Of a stretch of 64,000 bases of DNA, positions 8,228-16,507 are shown one piece after another. Each line of letters opens with the position of its first letter. Within the stretch, counting starts at the first letter, position 1. The stretch lies in NCBI RefSeq assembly GCF_019039105.1, contig NZ_JAHPIV010000013.1, positions 1 to 64,000 on the forward strand. Direction: 5' to 3'. The notes below the pieces were generated by a model, which was given only the letters and a program-made list of their open reading frames with translations, made no database searches and was not told the DNA's origin. The translations under genes and the position numbers were made by a program. This DNA comes from Desertibacillus haloalkaliphilus. GTDB lineage: Bacteria > Bacillota > Bacilli > Bacillales > KJ1-10-99.

Positions 8228-8701
8228 CTAGGTGATATCTAAATCATTCGTTTTTTGTTTCTCAATCACACTAAACTTTCCACTCGGTTCAAGAAAGGCC
8301 TTGTCAACTTCTGAAGCGGATTGAAAGCCTTTTGCACGCAGTTCTTCATTTAACTCACTCTTTGTCATTCTCGCTCGACGTAATCCGCTCATAATAATTG
8401 ATCCGTTCTCAATTACCTTCGTCGTTCTTCCCATAATGATACGCTCAAGAAGCGTACTTTTCAGTGTGATCCAGCTAATGATAAATTGAAGAAGCACCAA
8501 TGCAAAAATCGCTATAACAGATATCCATGGATCTAACGCAGGGTCTGACAATGGTTTGGCAATCAACGCACCAATTGCAATCGCGATAACTAGATCATAA
8601 TCAGTTAAACGACCAACAGCTTGGCTTCCCATAAACCGAAATGCTGTGAGTCCGACAAAAAACATTCCAATGGCTTTAGCAAAAGCGAGCAAATATTCCA
8701 C
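8228..8701 (-). CDS. DUF421 family membrane protein (short form)
   Basis: This 157-residue protein has about three N-terminal membrane segments with the family motif GRLTDYDLVIAIAIGALIAKP and a cytoplasmic domain containing GRTTKVIENGSIIMSGLRRARMT split across residues 90-112, typical of the DUF421/YetF family. Members are spore- or stress-associated membrane proteins of unknown activity in Bacillus. It is shorter than the 220-230-residue forms such as the second copy at 59431-60126, lacking the second C-terminal repeat. The start is GTG after GGAGGGCG. It is monocistronic with its own terminator. Confidence 0.8.
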   Translation of the reverse strand: MEYLLAFAKAIGMFFVGLTAFRFMGSQAVGRLTDYDLVIAIAIGALIAKPLSDPALDPWISVIAIFALVLLQFIISWITLKSTLLERIIMGRTTKVIENGSIIMSGLRRARMTKSELNEELRAKGFQSASEVDKAFLEPSGKFSVIEKQKTNDLDIT

Positions 8702-8858
8702 TCAAACGCCCTCCTCCGCATCATTTATATATATGCTCATATAAGTAATGATGTTTTAAGTATAACCATTTCGAGCGTAAACTATTGATTGACGATTTAT
8801 CGTCGCCTTTTTGTTCACACTTATATGGAGGCGGAGGTGAACAGGCCCCTTCAGTTGG

Positions 8859-8942
8859 CTATTTTGCTGCCCAAATAAATAACACTGTTAATGCCAGCAC
8901 GACAACAAGCAAGGGTGCAATCATCAGTAGAAAAAAACTCAC
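8859..8942 (-). CDS. cydS: Cytochrome bd oxidase small subunit CydS
   Basis: A 27-residue single-membrane-segment peptide starts at a GTG 18 bp after the cydB stop. It reads MSFFLLMIAPLLVVVLALT and ends VLFIWAAK. AAAGGA stands about 10 nt upstream of the GTG. Bacillaceae and Geobacillus bd oxidases contain such a one-helix subunit, CydS, resolved in the Geobacillus structure, often encoded directly after cydB. Position, size, the Pro-containing helix and the WAAK end support the call. It would sit beside CydA in the membrane and stabilise the haem region. Confidence 0.8.
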   Translation of the reverse strand: MSFFLLMIAPLLVVVLALTVLFIWAAK

Positions 8943-8960
8943 CGCATCTCAATCCTTTCA

Positions 8961-9980
8961 TTATTTAATGTCTCCCTTTACATAAGAAGCAGTAAATAAA
9001 AATAATCGCATTAAGAGGTATAAAGAAGGTAGCAACAATAAAAGTCCAGCCACAAAGGCAAGAAGCAATGCTCTGGCCATCGCATCATTTGTAAATCCAT
9101 CATAAATAGATACGTGTGGGTATAATAAAAATGGTAAATGTGATATCCCGTAGCCAAAAAAGGCAAAGGCATATTGGATCATCACACATATAAATGCTAG
9201 TCCCAGCTTTTTTCCTTTTTCTAAAAGATAAACTGCGATCAAAAAGAACCCAAGTGATGCTCCGAACACCCAGCCGATATCCATCATTTTCTGAAAGTGG
9301 CTCGGATTATGATCTCTTAGGAAGACAAGAACCATTACACTCGCAGCAATCGTCGGTGCTGCCCATGTGAGAGCATAATTACGTAACAAGTGCAAAGCTT
9401 GAAGATCACGTGCTTTGGAGGCATAATTACTTAAAAAAGTAGCTGAAATAAATAACACACTTACAATCGCAAGAATAATCACACTCCATGAGTATGGGCT
9501 TGTAAGCAATTTGGTTGTTAATAGGCTCACCTCTCCGTGTTCAACAACAATATAGCCTCCTCCAGCGACCGTTAATACAACCGATAAAGAAGCCGGAATG
9601 AGTAATCCAGTACTCCCATAGAGAAATGAATAAAACAATCGCTCGTTTGCTCCGTACGTGCCAAACGCGTAATACGAGCCCCGGAAGATTAACAATAAAA
9701 GTGTGACGCTCATTGGAACTAATAGAGCTGTTCCAAAATAGAAAGCTGTCTCAGGGAAAAAGGCAACAATTCCGACAAAGAAAAAAACTAAGAAAACATT
9801 TGTCACTTCCCAAACCGGTGAGAGATAACGTTGAATTAAATGATCTGCCCGGTGGTTTCGGTTTGTAAGTTTACTAAAAAAGTGAAAAAATCCGGCACCA
9901 AAATCAATCGAAGCAACGATGACATAACCGTATAAAAAGATCCAAAGAATTGTTATTCCAATCAATTCATAGCCCACCAA
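8961..9980 (-). CDS. cydB: Cytochrome bd ubiquinol/menaquinol oxidase subunit II
   Basis: This subunit of about 339 residues has eight to nine membrane helices and the conserved N-terminal stretch FLYGYVIVASIDFGAGFFHF and HLIQRYLSPVWEVTNVFLVF (residues about 14-33 and 47-67). CydB pairs with CydA to form the bd-type quinol oxidase that reduces oxygen to water with high affinity. It follows cydA with a 9-bp gap and precedes cydS, forming cydA-cydB-cydS. The TTG or the GTG three bases later could start it; AGGTGA is better spaced for the GTG. It is similar to the YthB type of Bacillus, with haem ligands in CydA only. Confidence 0.9.
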   Translation of the reverse strand: MVGYELIGITILWIFLYGYVIVASIDFGAGFFHFFSKLTNRNHRADHLIQRYLSPVWEVTNVFLVFFFVGIVAFFPETAFYFGTALLVPMSVTLLLLIFRGSYYAFGTYGANERLFYSFLYGSTGLLIPASLSVVLTVAGGGYIVVEHGEVSLLTTKLLTSPYSWSVIILAIVSVLFISATFLSNYASKARDLQALHLLRNYALTWAAPTIAASVMVLVFLRDHNPSHFQKMMDIGWVFGASLGFFLIAVYLLEKGKKLGLAFICVMIQYAFAFFGYGISHLPFLLYPHVSIYDGFTNDAMARALLLAFVAGLLLLLPSLYLLMRLFLFTASYVKGDIK

Positions 9981-9989
9981 TGATCACCT

Positions 9990-11330
9990 CTACTTAATAC
10001 CACGGTCTTGTAATTCTTTTTCTACCGGATATTCCTTAAACAATTTACGTAGGACCGCGATACACGAAACTGCTAAAATGATATAAACAGTAGCAAATAC
10101 CACTAATAACAAATCCACATGAGCAGCGGTTGTCGCACCTGCGGACGTCTTCATCACCCCTACTAAAATCCAAGGCTGTCTCCCAACTTCCGAAAAAATC
10201 CAACCGAATTCAATCGCAAGCAGTGACAATGGCCCTCCGATAACAATAGCACGCAGCAAAAGTTGACTGTACACGAGAGCGGGTGCCATTTTTGAAGAAA
10301 CAATATAAATAAAAGAAACTAAAAGTAAGTAGATACCGATTAGAACCATTAGATCAAATAAATAATGAATCCATAATGGTGGACGTTCGTCTATAGGAAA
10401 TTCTTCTAAACCAACGACCTCGCCACCAGGATAGCCGTGAGCTAGAATGCTTAACGCATATGGGATTTCTAACCCATAGGCAGCATCATTGTCCTCTGTT
10501 AACACACCTCCAAAAATGAGCGGTGCTTCATTTGTCGTTTCAAAGTGCCATTCGGCTGCGGCTAACTTTTGCGGTTGATATTCAGCTAGAAATTTACCAG
10601 ATAAATCACCAATGATCACCGTTGCAATCGAAAAGATAAATGCAGAAACCATACTGAGATGAAGAGCTTTTTTGTGATAGATATGATGTTTTCCTTTTAA
10701 AATCTGAAAAGCAGAAATCATCGCTAACAAAAACGCACCAGTCAAATAACAAGTGATTAACACATGTGCGACTTTTGTTGGCATTGCCGGGGTAAACATC
10801 GCTAATATTGGATCAATGTTTGTAATCACACCACCCTCAAGTGAGAACCCTTGTGGTGTATTCATAAAGGCGTTCACTGTTGTAATGAAAAACGCTGAAG
10901 CCGTTGAGCCAATAACGATTGGAATAACTAGTAACAAATGACGGATTTTTCGTTTCACTCTATCCCATGTATACAAGTAGATTCCTAGAAAGATTGCCTC
11001 TAAGAAAAAGGCAAACGTCTCCATAAATAACGGTAAACCAATGGTATGTCCGGCTATTCTCATAAAGTTCGGCCATAATAAGCTAAGTTGCAAGCCTATA
11101 GCTGTTCCTGTTACAACCCCAACAGCCACTGTAATAACAAACCCACGAGCCCACCTTCTTGCTAACAGCAAATAATGAGGGTCCTTTTGCTTGATACCTG
11201 TCCATTCTGCTAAGGCAATCATCACTGGCACACCTACACCGATCGTCGCAAAAATAATATGAAAACCTAGTGTAAACGACGTTAACAACCGACTATATAT
11301 CACAGGATCATAATCTACCATCCCCACCAA
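9990..11330 (-). CDS. cydA: Cytochrome bd quinol oxidase subunit I
   Basis: This 446-residue haem-bearing subunit starts around MVDYDPVIYSRLLTSFTLGF with the conserved His of the first helix (GFHIIFATIG), a second histidine in RIAGHTIGLPLF and the GRQPW motif (SEVGRQPWILVGVMKTS, about residue 375). The quinol-loop pair Lys...Glu is present in QKLAAAEWHFETT (about residue 240), and the loop is short, as in Firmicutes YthA/CydA. It oxidises menaquinol and reduces oxygen without proton pumping. The start may be the GTG one codon in, or the ATG three codons in. It leads the cydA-cydB-cydS operon; no clear Rex or FNR box was seen upstream. Confidence 0.92.
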   Translation of the reverse strand: MVGMVDYDPVIYSRLLTSFTLGFHIIFATIGVGVPVMIALAEWTGIKQKDPHYLLLARRWARGFVITVAVGVVTGTAIGLQLSLLWPNFMRIAGHTIGLPLFMETFAFFLEAIFLGIYLYTWDRVKRKIRHLLLVIPIVIGSTASAFFITTVNAFMNTPQGFSLEGGVITNIDPILAMFTPAMPTKVAHVLITCYLTGAFLLAMISAFQILKGKHHIYHKKALHLSMVSAFIFSIATVIIGDLSGKFLAEYQPQKLAAAEWHFETTNEAPLIFGGVLTEDNDAAYGLEIPYALSILAHGYPGGEVVGLEEFPIDERPPLWIHYLFDLMVLIGIYLLLVSFIYIVSSKMAPALVYSQLLLRAIVIGGPLSLLAIEFGWIFSEVGRQPWILVGVMKTSAGATTAAHVDLLLVVFATVYIILAVSCIAVLRKLFKEYPVEKELQDRGIK

Positions 11331-11476
11331 TCACTCCTCAAGTACTAAGCTAACAAAAAAGTAATAACGAAGCGCACACTCCTCTACTTCATTATTTATA
11401 TGCTCGTATTTCACTCTCATTAAAGATATTTATACAAGTGCCTATACCAAATACGGTACGTGAAATTTATTATATC

Positions 11477-11504
11477 TTGTAACGAAGTAAACCTACCGTA
11501 TAAA
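11477..11504 (+). promoter_or_regulatory. Sigma-A-type promoter of the HesB-like gene
   Basis: TTGTAA (11477-11482) and TATAAA (11499-11504) are separated by 16 bp, about 60 bp upstream of the HesB-like start codon and facing it. Confidence 0.5.
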
Positions 11505-11565
11505 ATAGGATCTAATGGTACAGTTCATATCTAGCAATGAAGTCAAAAGTAGAGGGGGGACGAAA

Positions 11566-11838
11566 ATGGATATAACAGTTGATGCCAGTGAGTTCTTGAA
11601 GCACTTGATCGAAAAACGAGGCAAGCAAGGCATTCGAATCGGTTACAATGAAAAAAGCAAATGAGGACTCTCAAAGTTTAAATTAACTCTGGATGGGTTA
11701 AAAGCTGAAGATGAACAATTACAAATAAAAGGGCTACCTATTTTTTATCAAGGGGATGTAGCTCCGCATATTCACCGATTGCAAATTACTTATAAAAATG
11801 GAAGATTAGCTATGCACGATCGTAATAACGCTAATTAA
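11566..11838 (+). CDS. HesB/IscA-like protein, possible selenoprotein (in-frame TGA)
   Basis: From the ATG at 11566 (ribosome site AGAGGGGGG, 7 nt away) the frame runs 90 codons to TAA with a single internal stop, TGA at 11662-11664 (codon 33). The translation before it reads KQGIRIGYNEKSK and after it GLSKFKLTLDG. This aligns with the HesB/IscA core in which a hydrophobic strand, a turn and a conserved Cys precede G-x-x-F-x-L-x-L-D, placing the TGA on the conserved cysteine. HesB-like selenoproteins with Sec at this site are known in bacteria. A SECIS-like hairpin follows (11675-11706). The protein lacks the C-terminal CGC of true IscA. The alternative is a pseudogene by Cys-to-stop change. 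Confidence 0.6.
11675..11706 (+). promoter_or_regulatory. Candidate bacterial SECIS element
   Basis: Inner stem TTAACTC (11683-11689) pairs with GGGTTAA (11695-11701) around a 5-nt loop TGGAT that has two G residues. An outer stem AGTTT / AAGCT is separated by an AAA bulge. The apical loop begins 25 nt after the TGA, inside the 16-37 nt range described for bacterial SECIS elements. One pair in each stem is G-U. Function is inferred. Confidence 0.5.
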
Positions 11839-11910
11839 CAATTAAAATCAAGGTTATGTTCATACATCCGTTAATGACATCCCTATTCTCAGCTAACGTA
11901 CCTCAAAATA

Positions 11911-11947
11911 ATAACGAGCGGCTATCAATTGATTAGCCACTCGTTAT
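11911..11947. terminator. Bidirectional terminator between HesB-like gene and fruA
   Basis: ATAACGAG / CTCGTTAT plus GGCTA / TAGCC form a 13-bp stem with one mismatch between the two convergent transcription units. T-rich sequence flanks both sides. Confidence 0.8.
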
Positions 11948-11995
11948 ATTCATCTTATTTATCTGTTGTTAACTACAATGAAACAACTTCCACCT

Positions 11996-13867
11996 TTATT
12001 CTTTTGCATCCTTTTTCCAAAAACCTAACATTAATGCAGTAACAACTGCACCAATGATAACTGCTAGCCCATAAAGTAACGGACTTCCATTAACGAACGG
12101 GAATACAAATACACCACCATGAGGCGCTGGTAAACCAATTCCAAAGAGCATGGTCAGTGCTCCTGCAACAGCTGATCCGACAATAACAGACGGAATCACT
12201 CGGCCTGGATCTGCCGCAGCGAACGGAATTGCACCTTCAGTAATAAATGATGCACCCATAATATAATTCGTTTTCCCTGCATCTTTTTCGGCTTTCGTAA
12301 ATTTCTTCTTAAAGAATGTTGTCGCAAGGGCAATACCTATCGGTGGTACCATTCCACCTGCCATAACTGCTGCATGTGGCGCATAGTTTCCGGCATCGAT
12401 CATCGCAATTCCAAATGTAAATGCCGCCTTATTAATGGGACCACCCATATCAACGGCCATCATTCCACCTAAAATTAAACCCAGTAAGAGTAAATTCCCA
12501 GTTCCCATTCCACCTAACCATGATTCCATTACGTTATTGATGGCAACGACTGGATCGATGACAATAAATAACATAACGAATCCAGTAATTAATATTCCAA
12601 AGAATGGATATAAAAGAACAGGTTTGATCCCTTCAAGTGACTGTGGTAAACGACTAAATAATTTTTTCAATCCAACAACGACATAACCAGCTAAGAAACC
12701 AGCTATTAATCCACCTAAAAATCCAGCTTCTCCGGTTGAGGCTAGGAAACCACCAACCATACCAGGCGCTAAACCAGGGCGACTAGCAATACTCATAGCA
12801 ATGAATCCTGCAAGTACCGGAATCATTAAACCAAAGGCACTTCCACCACCTATCGTACTTAATGCCTCAGCAATTGGATGATAACTTGGATGATCTGGGT
12901 CTGCGGCTTCAATTCCGAAGAAAAATGAAAGAGCGATTAAAATACCGCCACCAACTACGAACGGAAGCATGTTTGATACACCGCTCATAATATGTTTATA
13001 AAAACCAGATTTTTCTTTCCCTTGACCTTCTTCTTCATTTTTTTGCGTAGACTCAGTTGCTTGATAGACTGGCGCATCTTGACGGCTTGCTTTTTCTAAC
13101 AATTCTTGTGGTTTATGAATGCCTTGTGCAACTGGTACTTGAATGACATGCTTACCATTAAAGCGGTCCATTTCGACATTTGTGTCCGCAGCTACAATAA
13201 TCGCTGTCGCATCTTTGATATCATCTGTGGTCAGCGCATTTCCAACCCCACTAGATCCGTTTGTTTCAACCTTCAGGTCAATACCAAGCTCCTTTGCTTT
13301 CGCCTTTAGGGAATCTGCCGCCATAAATGTATGGGCAATTCCGGTTGGACATGCCGTAACAGCTAAGATTCTTCCTTTGCTAGATGAAGTTTCCTCTTCT
13401 TCTCCGTTCTCTTCGTCTTCTTTTTCATTAATAGCCTCTATCACCTCATCTACTGATGATGCTGTTTCTAACTTTTTACGAAAATCCGTATCCATTAGAA
13501 ACGATGAAAGTCGTGAGAGTGTTTCAAGGTGAGCATTATTGGCCCCTTCACTTGCAGCAATCATGAAAAAGAGGTGACTCGGTTGTCCATCAAGTGCTTC
13601 ATAATCAATCCCCTCATTTGAACGACCAAAGACAATTGCAGGTGTTTTAACAGCTACTGTTTTCGCATGTGGAATCGCAATTCCTTCACCAATGCCTGTT
13701 GTACTTTGTTCTTCACGTGCTAATATTGCCTCTTTAAATTGCGTTTGATCGGCAAGTTTACCTGCATCCGCTAGTTTTTGAACGAGCTCATCAATGGCTT
13801 CTGATTTCGTTGATGCTTGCAAGTGTAGTTCAATCGTCTCTGTTGTAAGTAAATCAGTAATTCTCAT
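11996..13867 (-). CDS. fruA: PTS fructose transporter subunit IIABC
   Basis: This 623-residue protein imports fructose and phosphorylates it to fructose 1-phosphate. Domains in order are: EIIA (residues about 1-145) with the phospho-histidine in GIAIPHAKT near residue 66, an acidic linker, EIIB with the phospho-cysteine in AVTACPTGIAHTFMAA near residue 172, and EIIC (about 288-623) with around ten membrane segments including GGPINKAAFTFG and PVPxG-type GMVPPIG. I chose the ATG at 13867 (MRITDLLTTETIEL) because GGGGGAAGAG precedes it; a longer frame to 13954 overlaps fruK and has no homology. It is third in fruR-fruK-fruA, 20 bp after fruK. Confidence 0.95.
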   Translation of the reverse strand: MRITDLLTTETIELHLQASTKSEAIDELVQKLADAGKLADQTQFKEAILAREEQSTTGIGEGIAIPHAKTVAVKTPAIVFGRSNEGIDYEALDGQPSHLFFMIAASEGANNAHLETLSRLSSFLMDTDFRKKLETASSVDEVIEAINEKEDEENGEEEETSSSKGRILAVTACPTGIAHTFMAADSLKAKAKELGIDLKVETNGSSGVGNALTTDDIKDATAIIVAADTNVEMDRFNGKHVIQVPVAQGIHKPQELLEKASRQDAPVYQATESTQKNEEEGQGKEKSGFYKHIMSGVSNMLPFVVGGGILIALSFFFGIEAADPDHPSYHPIAEALSTIGGGSAFGLMIPVLAGFIAMSIASRPGLAPGMVGGFLASTGEAGFLGGLIAGFLAGYVVVGLKKLFSRLPQSLEGIKPVLLYPFFGILITGFVMLFIVIDPVVAINNVMESWLGGMGTGNLLLLGLILGGMMAVDMGGPINKAAFTFGIAMIDAGNYAPHAAVMAGGMVPPIGIALATTFFKKKFTKAEKDAGKTNYIMGASFITEGAIPFAAADPGRVIPSVIVGSAVAGALTMLFGIGLPAPHGGVFVFPFVNGSPLLYGLAVIIGAVVTALMLGFWKKDAKE

Positions 13868-13887
13868 CAATCTCTTCCCCCTTTTTT

Positions 13888-14808
13888 CTAAGATGTCTCT
13901 AGTATGTCTACATGTACCTGTGGCAGGAGCTTGTCTACATCGTCCTTCTGACATAAATCAATTAAAAATGCTGTTGCACTCCCAGCAGCAATCCCATACG
14001 AAAATGCTTGCAAAACGTCATTAGTTTGCTGATATGATGCTAGAAAACCAGCAACCATTGAATCACCAGCACCAACTGAGTTTTTCAGTACACCTTTCGG
14101 AACATTAGCATAAGCTACAACCTCATGATTGAGAAACAGTGCCCCTTCTCCTCCGAGTGATACGATCACATTTTCCGGACCTTGGGCAAGCAATCGCTTC
14201 CCATACGTAACGGCTTCATCAACCGTTTTTATTTCTGTTTGAAATAGTTCACCTAGCTCATGCTGATTAGGTTTGACTAAGAATGGCTGATAGGTAATCA
14301 TTTCTTTTAAGGCGGAACCAGACGTATCAACGACTACTGGCACCCCTTTTTCTCGACAAATCTCAACCAACGATTGATAGTACTCTACGGAAAGTGAAGG
14401 AGGTAAACTGCCCGCTAAGACGATAAAATCATCTTTTGTTAACAGCGAGATTTTATCGAGTAATTGATCCTGCTGCTGTTTTGAGACCATGCTCCCCCTA
14501 CCGTTGATCTCCATTTCTTCTGTGGACTTTACTTTCACATTGACTCTTGTTGGTTGATCAACTTCAATAAAATCCTCGTTGATCTGCTCAGCAGCTAAAA
14601 AATCACGGATAAACTGGCCCGTAAATCCACCGACAAAACCGAGAGCTGTACTTTTTTTACCCACATTTTTTAATACGCGAGAAACGTTAATTCCTTTTCC
14701 TACAGGGTAAAATGAAGTATGATCCGCACGGTTTAGCGAGCCTTGCTTTAATTCGTCAACCTCAACAAAATAATCAATCGAAGGGTTTAATGTGCAAGTA
14801 TAAATCAT
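13888..14808 (-). CDS. fruK: 1-phosphofructokinase
   Basis: The 306-residue product phosphorylates fructose 1-phosphate to fructose 1,6-bisphosphate. It is a PfkB-family kinase starting MIYTCTLNPSIDYFVEVD, with the sugar-binding motif GKGINVSRVLKNVG near residue 38, and the ATP site/catalytic base signature SVGAGDSMVAGFLA near residue 250, where Asp is the base. Its start codon overlaps the fruR stop by 4 bp (ATGA), indicating translational coupling. Induction by fructose 1-phosphate through FruR is expected from the operon layout known in Bacillus. Confidence 0.95.
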   Translation of the reverse strand: MIYTCTLNPSIDYFVEVDELKQGSLNRADHTSFYPVGKGINVSRVLKNVGKKSTALGFVGGFTGQFIRDFLAAEQINEDFIEVDQPTRVNVKVKSTEEMEINGRGSMVSKQQQDQLLDKISLLTKDDFIVLAGSLPPSLSVEYYQSLVEICREKGVPVVVDTSGSALKEMITYQPFLVKPNQHELGELFQTEIKTVDEAVTYGKRLLAQGPENVIVSLGGEGALFLNHEVVAYANVPKGVLKNSVGAGDSMVAGFLASYQQTNDVLQAFSYGIAAGSATAFLIDLCQKDDVDKLLPQVHVDILETS

Positions 14809-15554
14809 GGTGTCACAACCTTTACTGTCGTTTCTTCTTTAAATTCTGCAATTAATTCTTCATCAGCATCAGTAACAATCACCGCGTCCTTTAGGTCAGC
14901 AATTTTTGAAAATGTTACTTCATGAAATTTCGAATGGTCACATAGCATATAACCCACTTGTGATAAATAAAGCGCATTCTTTTTTATCATTGCTTCTTCT
15001 GGGTCAGGTGTTGAATATCCGTAATCGAGATGAACCCCATTGACACCGATAAAACATTTATCAAAACGGTATTGATTTAAACCAGCAATTGCACCTTGTC
15101 CAATGAGTGCTCTCGTCTTTGGTTTAATCGCTCCACCTAGTAAATAAGTGTCTATGTTTTGTTCCAATAAGGCTTCGATATGTGTTAAACCATTAGTAAC
15201 AACCTTTACTTCTTTTGCCTCTATAAATGGAATCATTTGAAATGTAGTTGTACCAGCATCTAAAAAGATACAATCTCCATCCCGAATCAATGATGCAGTG
15301 TAACGGGCAACCTTTTCTTTTTCTTTTAAATTCTTAGTTGACTTTTCGGAGATACTGAGCTCTACACCTTTTTGTTCTAACAAAGAAGCACCACCGTGAA
15401 CACGCTTAAGTTTCTTCTCTTTCTCAAGTTGACTTAAATCTCTACGTATCGTCGATTCTGATGATGCGGTTGCTTCTACAAGCTCGTGAATCTTTACGAT
15501 TTCACTTTCTTGTAAACGTTCTAGAATCTTTCGGTGCCTTTCAGGAGTCAGCAT
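14805..15554 (-). CDS. fruR: Fructose operon transcriptional repressor, DeoR family
   Basis: This 249-residue DeoR-type regulator has an N-terminal helix-turn-helix (MLTPERHRKILERL then ASSESTIRRDLSQLEKEKKL, residues about 1-57) and the C-terminal sugar-phosphate sensing domain with the signature DAGTTTFQMIPF near residue 98 and GVNGVHLDYGYSTPDPEE near residue 175. It should repress its own operon fruR-fruK-fruA and release on fructose 1-phosphate. AGGAGGTGAAAG precedes the ATG. A TGATTGATTCATCA segment about 30 bp upstream of the gene is partly symmetric and could be an operator, but this is a weak call. Confidence 0.9.
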   Translation of the reverse strand: MLTPERHRKILERLQESEIVKIHELVEATASSESTIRRDLSQLEKEKKLKRVHGGASLLEQKGVELSISEKSTKNLKEKEKVARYTASLIRDGDCIFLDAGTTTFQMIPFIEAKEVKVVTNGLTHIEALLEQNIDTYLLGGAIKPKTRALIGQGAIAGLNQYRFDKCFIGVNGVHLDYGYSTPDPEEAMIKKNALYLSQVGYMLCDHSKFHEVTFSKIADLKDAVIVTDADEELIAEFKEETTVKVVTP

Positions 15555-15694
15555 GCTTTCACCTCCTCATTTGTTCTCGTTCTGATGAATCAATCATAAC
15601 GTAAGCCTTTGCACATTTGTTAGCTGTCTCCTTTAACTATTTATTCCTGCTAACCACTCCCAGAACTCCCAAGGAGGGGCCCATCCTTTTCTAC

Positions 15695-15730
15695 CAAAAA
15701 AAAACAGCCCAACACATATGTCAGGCTGTC
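15695..15730 (-). terminator. Terminator of the glutathione peroxidase gene
   Basis: ACAGCC (15704-15709) pairs with GGCTGT (15724-15729), and the minus-strand transcript continues into an unbroken run of nine T residues. Classic intrinsic terminator. Confidence 0.9.
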
Positions 15731-15742
15731 ATTTCCTATCAC

Positions 15743-16297
15743 TTACGATCTTAGTAACTGTTCAATATCCGTCGCGAAATCAATTGGCTCCTCATATGGT
15801 TCATAGCGCTTAATCACTTGTCCATGTTCATTAACCAAAAACTTTGTGAAATTCCATTTAATTGCATCGCCAGTGAGCCATTCAGGATTTCTTTCGGAAA
15901 TCATCATTCTCATAAGCTTCGCACTACTATTTGAATCATCGAACCCTTCGAAACCAGCTTCTCTTTTTAAATATTGAAACAGTGGTGCTTGTTCTTCACC
16001 ATTGACTGCAATTTTTCCGAAAACCGGAAACTTTACACCGTAGTTCAACTGACAAAAAGCTTGGGCTTCTTGATTTGTCCCCGGTTCTTGCTCACCAAAC
16101 TGATTGCATGGAAAGCCAAGAATCTCAAAATTGTTGTTGTTAAATTTATCATAAAGCTTTTGTAAATCGTCAAACTGGGGAGTAAATGTACATTTACTTG
16201 CTGTATTCACAATTAATAATACTTTACCCTTATATGTAGATAGTGGCATTTTCTCACCTGTCGCCTTTTCAACTTCAATGTCATAAATCGTCATCAT
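15743..16297 (-). CDS. Glutathione peroxidase family thiol peroxidase
   Basis: About 184 residues starting at tandem ATGs (16297 and 16294) behind GCGAGGGATTA; a longer frame to 16381 has no homology. It is a cysteine-type GPx: the peroxidatic Cys is in NTASKCTFTPQF (residue 36), the partner glutamine in GFPCNQFGEQEPG, and the tryptophan in WNFTKFLVNEHG. Bacillus GPx homologues reduce peroxides with thioredoxin or bacillithiol-type donors rather than glutathione; that is family knowledge. It is slightly longer than B. subtilis BsaA (160 residues). Monocistronic with its own terminator. Note that the active-site motif has Thr where GPx usually has Gly (KCGFT). Confidence 0.9.
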   Translation of the reverse strand: MMTIYDIEVEKATGEKMPLSTYKGKVLLIVNTASKCTFTPQFDDLQKLYDKFNNNNFEILGFPCNQFGEQEPGTNQEAQAFCQLNYGVKFPVFGKIAVNGEEQAPLFQYLKREAGFEGFDDSNSSAKLMRMMISERNPEWLTGDAIKWNFTKFLVNEHGQVIKRYEPYEEPIDFATDIEQLLRS

Positions 16298-16464
16298 TAA
16301 TCCCTCGCTATTTATAATAATTATTATTTTACATTTCTTATCATATAACAAAAGAATTGTTTTGTAAAAAAGTTTGCTCATCGATTTCAGTTACATTCGC
16401 TTCAACTGGAATTAATGATGATCCCTGAGCCAACTCTCTTCACTTTTATTGCCTCAATCAAAAA

Positions 16465-16495
16465 AAGTTGGAGAATCATTATGATTCTCCAACTT
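16465..16495 (-). terminator. Terminator of the phosphodiester glycosidase pair
   Basis: A 15-bp perfect inverted repeat, AAGTTGGAGAATCAT / ATGATTCTCCAACTT, with a 1-nt spacer, 12 bp after the stop and followed by T residues on the minus strand. Confidence 0.9.
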
Positions 16496-16507
16496 TGGTT
16501 ACTCGTA

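Noticed and set aside
8785-8985. Plus-strand 66-codon frame opposite cydS and the cydB end
   Set aside because: No ribosome site, and it is the antisense of the cydS coding region, which fits its operon better.
11341-11400. Inverted repeat in the cydA leader as a possible Rex or FNR operator
   Set aside because: The arms AATAACGAAG and CTTCATTATT do not match Rex or FNR consensus sequences and are far apart.
12435-12686. Plus-strand frame inside fruA
   Set aside because: Antisense shadow of the EIIC membrane region without ribosome site or homology.
13868-13954. 29-codon N-terminal extension of FruA overlapping fruK
   Set aside because: No ribosome site, no PTS homology and overlap with the fruK end; the ATG at 13867 behind GGGGGAAGAG begins the EIIA domain.
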